Assembly: GCA_002292925.1 (NCBI GenBank)
Contig: DBCF01000138.1
Location: 1 to 5,722, forward strand
DNA length: 5,722 bases
Reading direction: 5' to 3'
DNA from: Roseiflexaceae bacterium UBA965
GTDB lineage: Bacteria; Chloroflexota; Chloroflexia; Chloroflexales; Roseiflexaceae
A program made the translations under genes and the position numbers. The notes below the pieces were generated by a model, which made no database searches, was not told the origin of the DNA, and worked only from the letters and a program-made list of their open reading frames with translations. This document shows, piece after piece, positions 3,775 through 5,722 of the stretch (position 1 is the first letter of the stretch; the number at the start of each line of letters is the position of its first letter).

Positions 3775-5722
3775 TAAAATTATGTTGTTGTGGGTGGGGA
3801 TGATTGCATTTGTAAGTGTTTTTGCTATGCAACTCGGTGCAAGTCAGGCTGCCGCAGCAAATCCAACCACCACTGTAATAGCCAATCTGCGTGGGCCAAG
3901 GGCATTAACGCCGACTCAAACAGGTGTGCCTACCACGAGTAATCCAACCAGCAATGGGACAAAGGGTGGTCGAATATATTCAAATACCTCATTTGAAAAT
4001 TCCGATTTTGCCTGTTTTACCTTGCCAAGTGGGTGGGCATATATTGATGCCAACAAAATGCGTGGTTGGAAGACGGCACACTCACCAATTAGTGAGACGA
4101 ATTGTTCTCCCAATGCGAGTAGTGTGCGCGTCATGGAAATCCAGAAATCGGGGCTACAAAACACAAATGCCTATGACGGCAGCAAATATGCCGAGCTGAA
4201 TGCCAATGAATTTTCATTTATTTATCAGCCGATGTGTGTGGCAAATAACGACGTGATTGATTTTACCTTCTATCACAAGGGGATTAACGCAAATCGTGCC
4301 GATATTGCCGCCTTCAGGTTCGGTATTCCGAGTGGCTTGCCCGCTGGTTCGGTTGCTGCAGACAGCTATAATCGCCCGATTATGTATGCCAAAACGACTG
4401 CCAGTGCAGGAAGTCCTAATGCGACGTCAGCAGCCTATACAGGATTTACCTTTGGGGGGACAACTTATACGACTCCTAGTGGCACTACGAATGCAGCTGC
4501 ATCGGTGGTGACCGCATGGGGGAGGTATAGTGGATCACATACACTGCCGGGCACTGGCTGGAGTGGGGTGCGTAACTTGGGATTTGTCGCCATCGATGGC
4601 CCGAGCCCGACTGGTGGTAATTTTCTTGATGCGATTACCGTCGGTCTTGCCCCCTTCATCGATATGGGTTCTTCGCGCGATCGTACTGCCATTGAAGGCA
4701 GTAGCCCTACCGCCCTCAACATCCGCATCAATGGTCGAGTGACTGCCAATACCAAAATCGCCTTGCGCCGCAACCCACTCAACCCTGGGCCTGCCACGAG
4801 TGATAGTGACTTCACTATAGGCACGATTTCAGCCGGTGCCTTTGGCAATACCACCTTTACCCACACCACCGGCTCTGACGTCTGGTTAATTAGCGTCCCT
4901 GCCGGTGATTATGATGGTGGCTTGGTGGCTGCCAATAATGTTGGCGGCTTAACAGTGCCCCTCAACTTCATCTATGACCAGGCGCCCGAAAGCACCGAAT
5001 GGGCCTACTTTGAACTTGCCCTCCCCACCAAAGAAGGCTCCAGTCCCTACTTTGATAGTAACTATGCCGTCACTAGCGGTAATTGGGATTTATCTGATCC
5101 GTTGTGTGATAACTCATTCAAAAACGGTGTGGTCTATTCGATAAATGATCTCGGACCTACCCCAACCCCCACCAATACTCCCACCAAGACCTTTACTGCC
5201 ACGGCGACGGCAACCAAAACCGCTACATCTACCAAAACAAGTACCGCCACACCCACCAATACCGCCACACCCACCAATACCGCCACACCCACCAACACTG
5301 CTACGTATACTGCCACCAAAACGGCGACGAATACGCCAACCAATACCCCTACCCGTACCAATACGCCAACTCACACGTACACCCCCACCATCACCAATAC
5401 CCCCACGCCCACCTATACCCCAACGGCCACCAATACCCGCACCAATACCCCCACTGCCGGCCCATTTGCCCAAATCAAAACTGCCATTGGCGATATGTTT
5501 GTGCTGGGCTTGATGCAAAACGGCACCTTGGTCACCTGGGGCCAAAACGAGCCCGGTATTTGGCAATCGACTATCCCACCCCAATACGCCAACCTGCTCT
5601 TTGCCGATGTAGCCGCCTCGATTGGCAATGCCTATCTACTTGACGAAAACGGCAATCTCTACACCTGGGGCGAAAACCTCTACGGCGAAGGCAATATCCC
5701 CCCCGATGCCCAAACCGATATC
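3767..5722 (+). CDS. Secreted modular surface protein: DUF642-like domain, Calx-beta-like domain, Thr/Pro linker, RCC1-type repeats (3'-truncated)
   Basis: This frame is open for 652 codons to the window edge, with no stop. ATG 3767 is the first start after an in-frame TGA at 3752; its Shine-Dalgarno is weak (GATGAG, 11 bases upstream). Residues 1-31 form a signal peptide (NNK, a hydrophobic core, then GASQAAAA), cleaved near A28-A31, so the product is exported by Sec. Residues about 69-297 resemble DUF642-like/galactose-binding-like jelly-roll domains: NTSFENSDF near the start, a GWAYIDANKMRGWKTA segment, an EIQKSG motif, and AYDGSKYAELNANE. Residues about 298-462 look Calx-beta-like (IEGSSPTALNIRINGRVTANTKIAL, then SDFTIG and VPAGDYDGG). 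A Thr/Pro/Asn linker covers 464-563. From about 570 come RCC1-type repeats with NGTLVTWGQN and NGNLYTWGEN, at least two units before the edge. Such repeats usually form a beta-propeller binding partners or glycans. A cell-surface adhesive or carbohydrate-binding role is inferred; no enzyme motif is visible. Domain names are by eye and the ligand is unknown. Confidence 0.88.
   Translation, partial: MNNKIMLLWVGMIAFVSVFAMQLGASQAAAANPTTTVIANLRGPRALTPTQTGVPTTSNPTSNGTKGGRIYSNTSFENSDFACFTLPSGWAYIDANKMRGWKTAHSPISETNCSPNASSVRVMEIQKSGLQNTNAYDGSKYAELNANEFSFIYQPMCVANNDVIDFTFYHKGINANRADIAAFRFGIPSGLPAGSVAADSYNRPIMYAKTTASAGSPNATSAAYTGFTFGGTTYTTPSGTTNAAASVVTAWGRYSGSHTLPGTGWSGVRNLGFVAIDGPSPTGGNFLDAITVGLAPFIDMGSSRDRTAIEGSSPTALNIRINGRVTANTKIALRRNPLNPGPATSDSDFTIGTISAGAFGNTTFTHTTGSDVWLISVPAGDYDGGLVAANNVGGLTVPLNFIYDQAPESTEWAYFELALPTKEGSSPYFDSNYAVTSGNWDLSDPLCDNSFKNGVVYSINDLGPTPTPTNTPTKTFTATATATKTATSTKTSTATPTNTATPTNTATPTNTATYTATKTATNTPTNTPTRTNTPTHTYTPTITNTPTPTYTPTATNTRTNTPTAGPFAQIKTAIGDMFVLGLMQNGTLVTWGQNEPGIWQSTIPPQYANLLFADVAASIGNAYLLDENGNLYTWGENLYGEGNIPPDAQTDI
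5156..5455 (+). repeat. Thr/Pro-rich low-complexity linker coding region
   Basis: These 300 bases encode 100 residues made almost only of Thr, Pro, Asn, Ala and Lys, in TPT, TNT and TAT units on a hexameric rhythm. Linkers like this separate domains of exported proteins in Chloroflexota and are likely extended and possibly O-glycosylated. At DNA level the region is dominated by ACC, CCC, ACG and AAT codons. It produces long spurious ORFs on both strands. Confidence 0.85.
5243..5296 (+). repeat. Tandem repeat, three 18-bp units
   Basis: ACCGCCACACCCACCAAT occurs at 5243-5260 and 5261-5278, and again at 5279-5296 with only the last base changed (T to C). Each unit encodes TATPTN. The near-identity at DNA level suggests recent slippage or recombination, so copy number may vary between strains without breaking the frame. 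Confidence 0.9.

Noticed and set aside
4465..4869. A 134-codon minus-strand ORF.
   Set aside because: It lies opposite the signal-peptide-bearing modular protein, whose frame is continuous and domain-consistent. No family match or start signal supports the antisense ORF.
5243..5296. CRISPR-like regularity in short direct repeats.
   Set aside because: The units are contiguous, without spacers, and encode TATPTN within a long open frame.
5114..5584. A 156-codon glycine-rich minus-strand ORF, and a proline-rich plus-strand ORF at 5145-5513.
   Set aside because: Both are readings of the Thr/Pro linker repeats in other frames. The low-complexity coding DNA simply lacks stop codons in those frames.

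Overview
The window looks like a piece of a Chloroflexota chromosome, perhaps a Herpetosiphon-like or Chloroflexus-like filamentous bacterium. The main clue is the last gene. It encodes a secreted modular protein with a long Thr/Pro linker of the TPTNTPTATNT kind leading into RCC1-type repeats, an architecture I associate with that phylum. Moderate GC in the genes and the ABC-F variant at the left edge agree, but the assignment is inference.

Layout. (1) 1-1203 (+): the C-terminal 400 residues of an ABC-F ATPase that begins outside the window. It ends just before a strong hairpin terminator (1230-1264). (2) 1277-2251 (-): a compact SbtA-family (Sbt_1/DUF897) permease of 324 residues, convergent with the ABC-F gene. 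(3) 2252-2457: a divergent regulatory region. It holds overlapping candidate promoters, a TATCA-N4-TGATA palindrome between them, and a leader on the permease side with a strong Shine-Dalgarno, a small hairpin and a 16-codon upstream ORF. (4) 2458-3330 (+): an NhaR-like LysR-type regulator, divergent from the permease. (5) 3331-3766: a 436-base gene-free stretch whose core (3541-3720) is only 15% GC. It carries A/T-tracts, AT inverted repeats, a good sigma-70-like promoter and a palindrome at the predicted transcription start. (6) 3767 to the right edge (+): a large secreted protein with a signal peptide, a DUF642-like/galactose-binding-like domain, a Calx-beta-like domain, a 100-residue Thr/Pro linker and the start of an RCC1-type domain. 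It is open at the right edge.

How the genes may work together. The LysR regulator and the permease form a typical divergent regulator-target pair. The regulator most resembles NhaR, the Na+-responsive activator of a Na+/H+ antiporter, and the permease belongs to a Na+-coupled bicarbonate transporter family. A Na+, pH or inorganic-carbon responsive transport switch is therefore a reasonable hypothesis. No SbtB (PII-like) partner gene lies next to the permease. The ABC-F ATPase and the secreted protein show no functional link to this pair.

No tRNA, rRNA, CRISPR array, transposase or insertion sequence was recognised. The most unusual material is the regulator-permease pair with its layered leader, and the very AT-rich promoter region ahead of the secreted protein.
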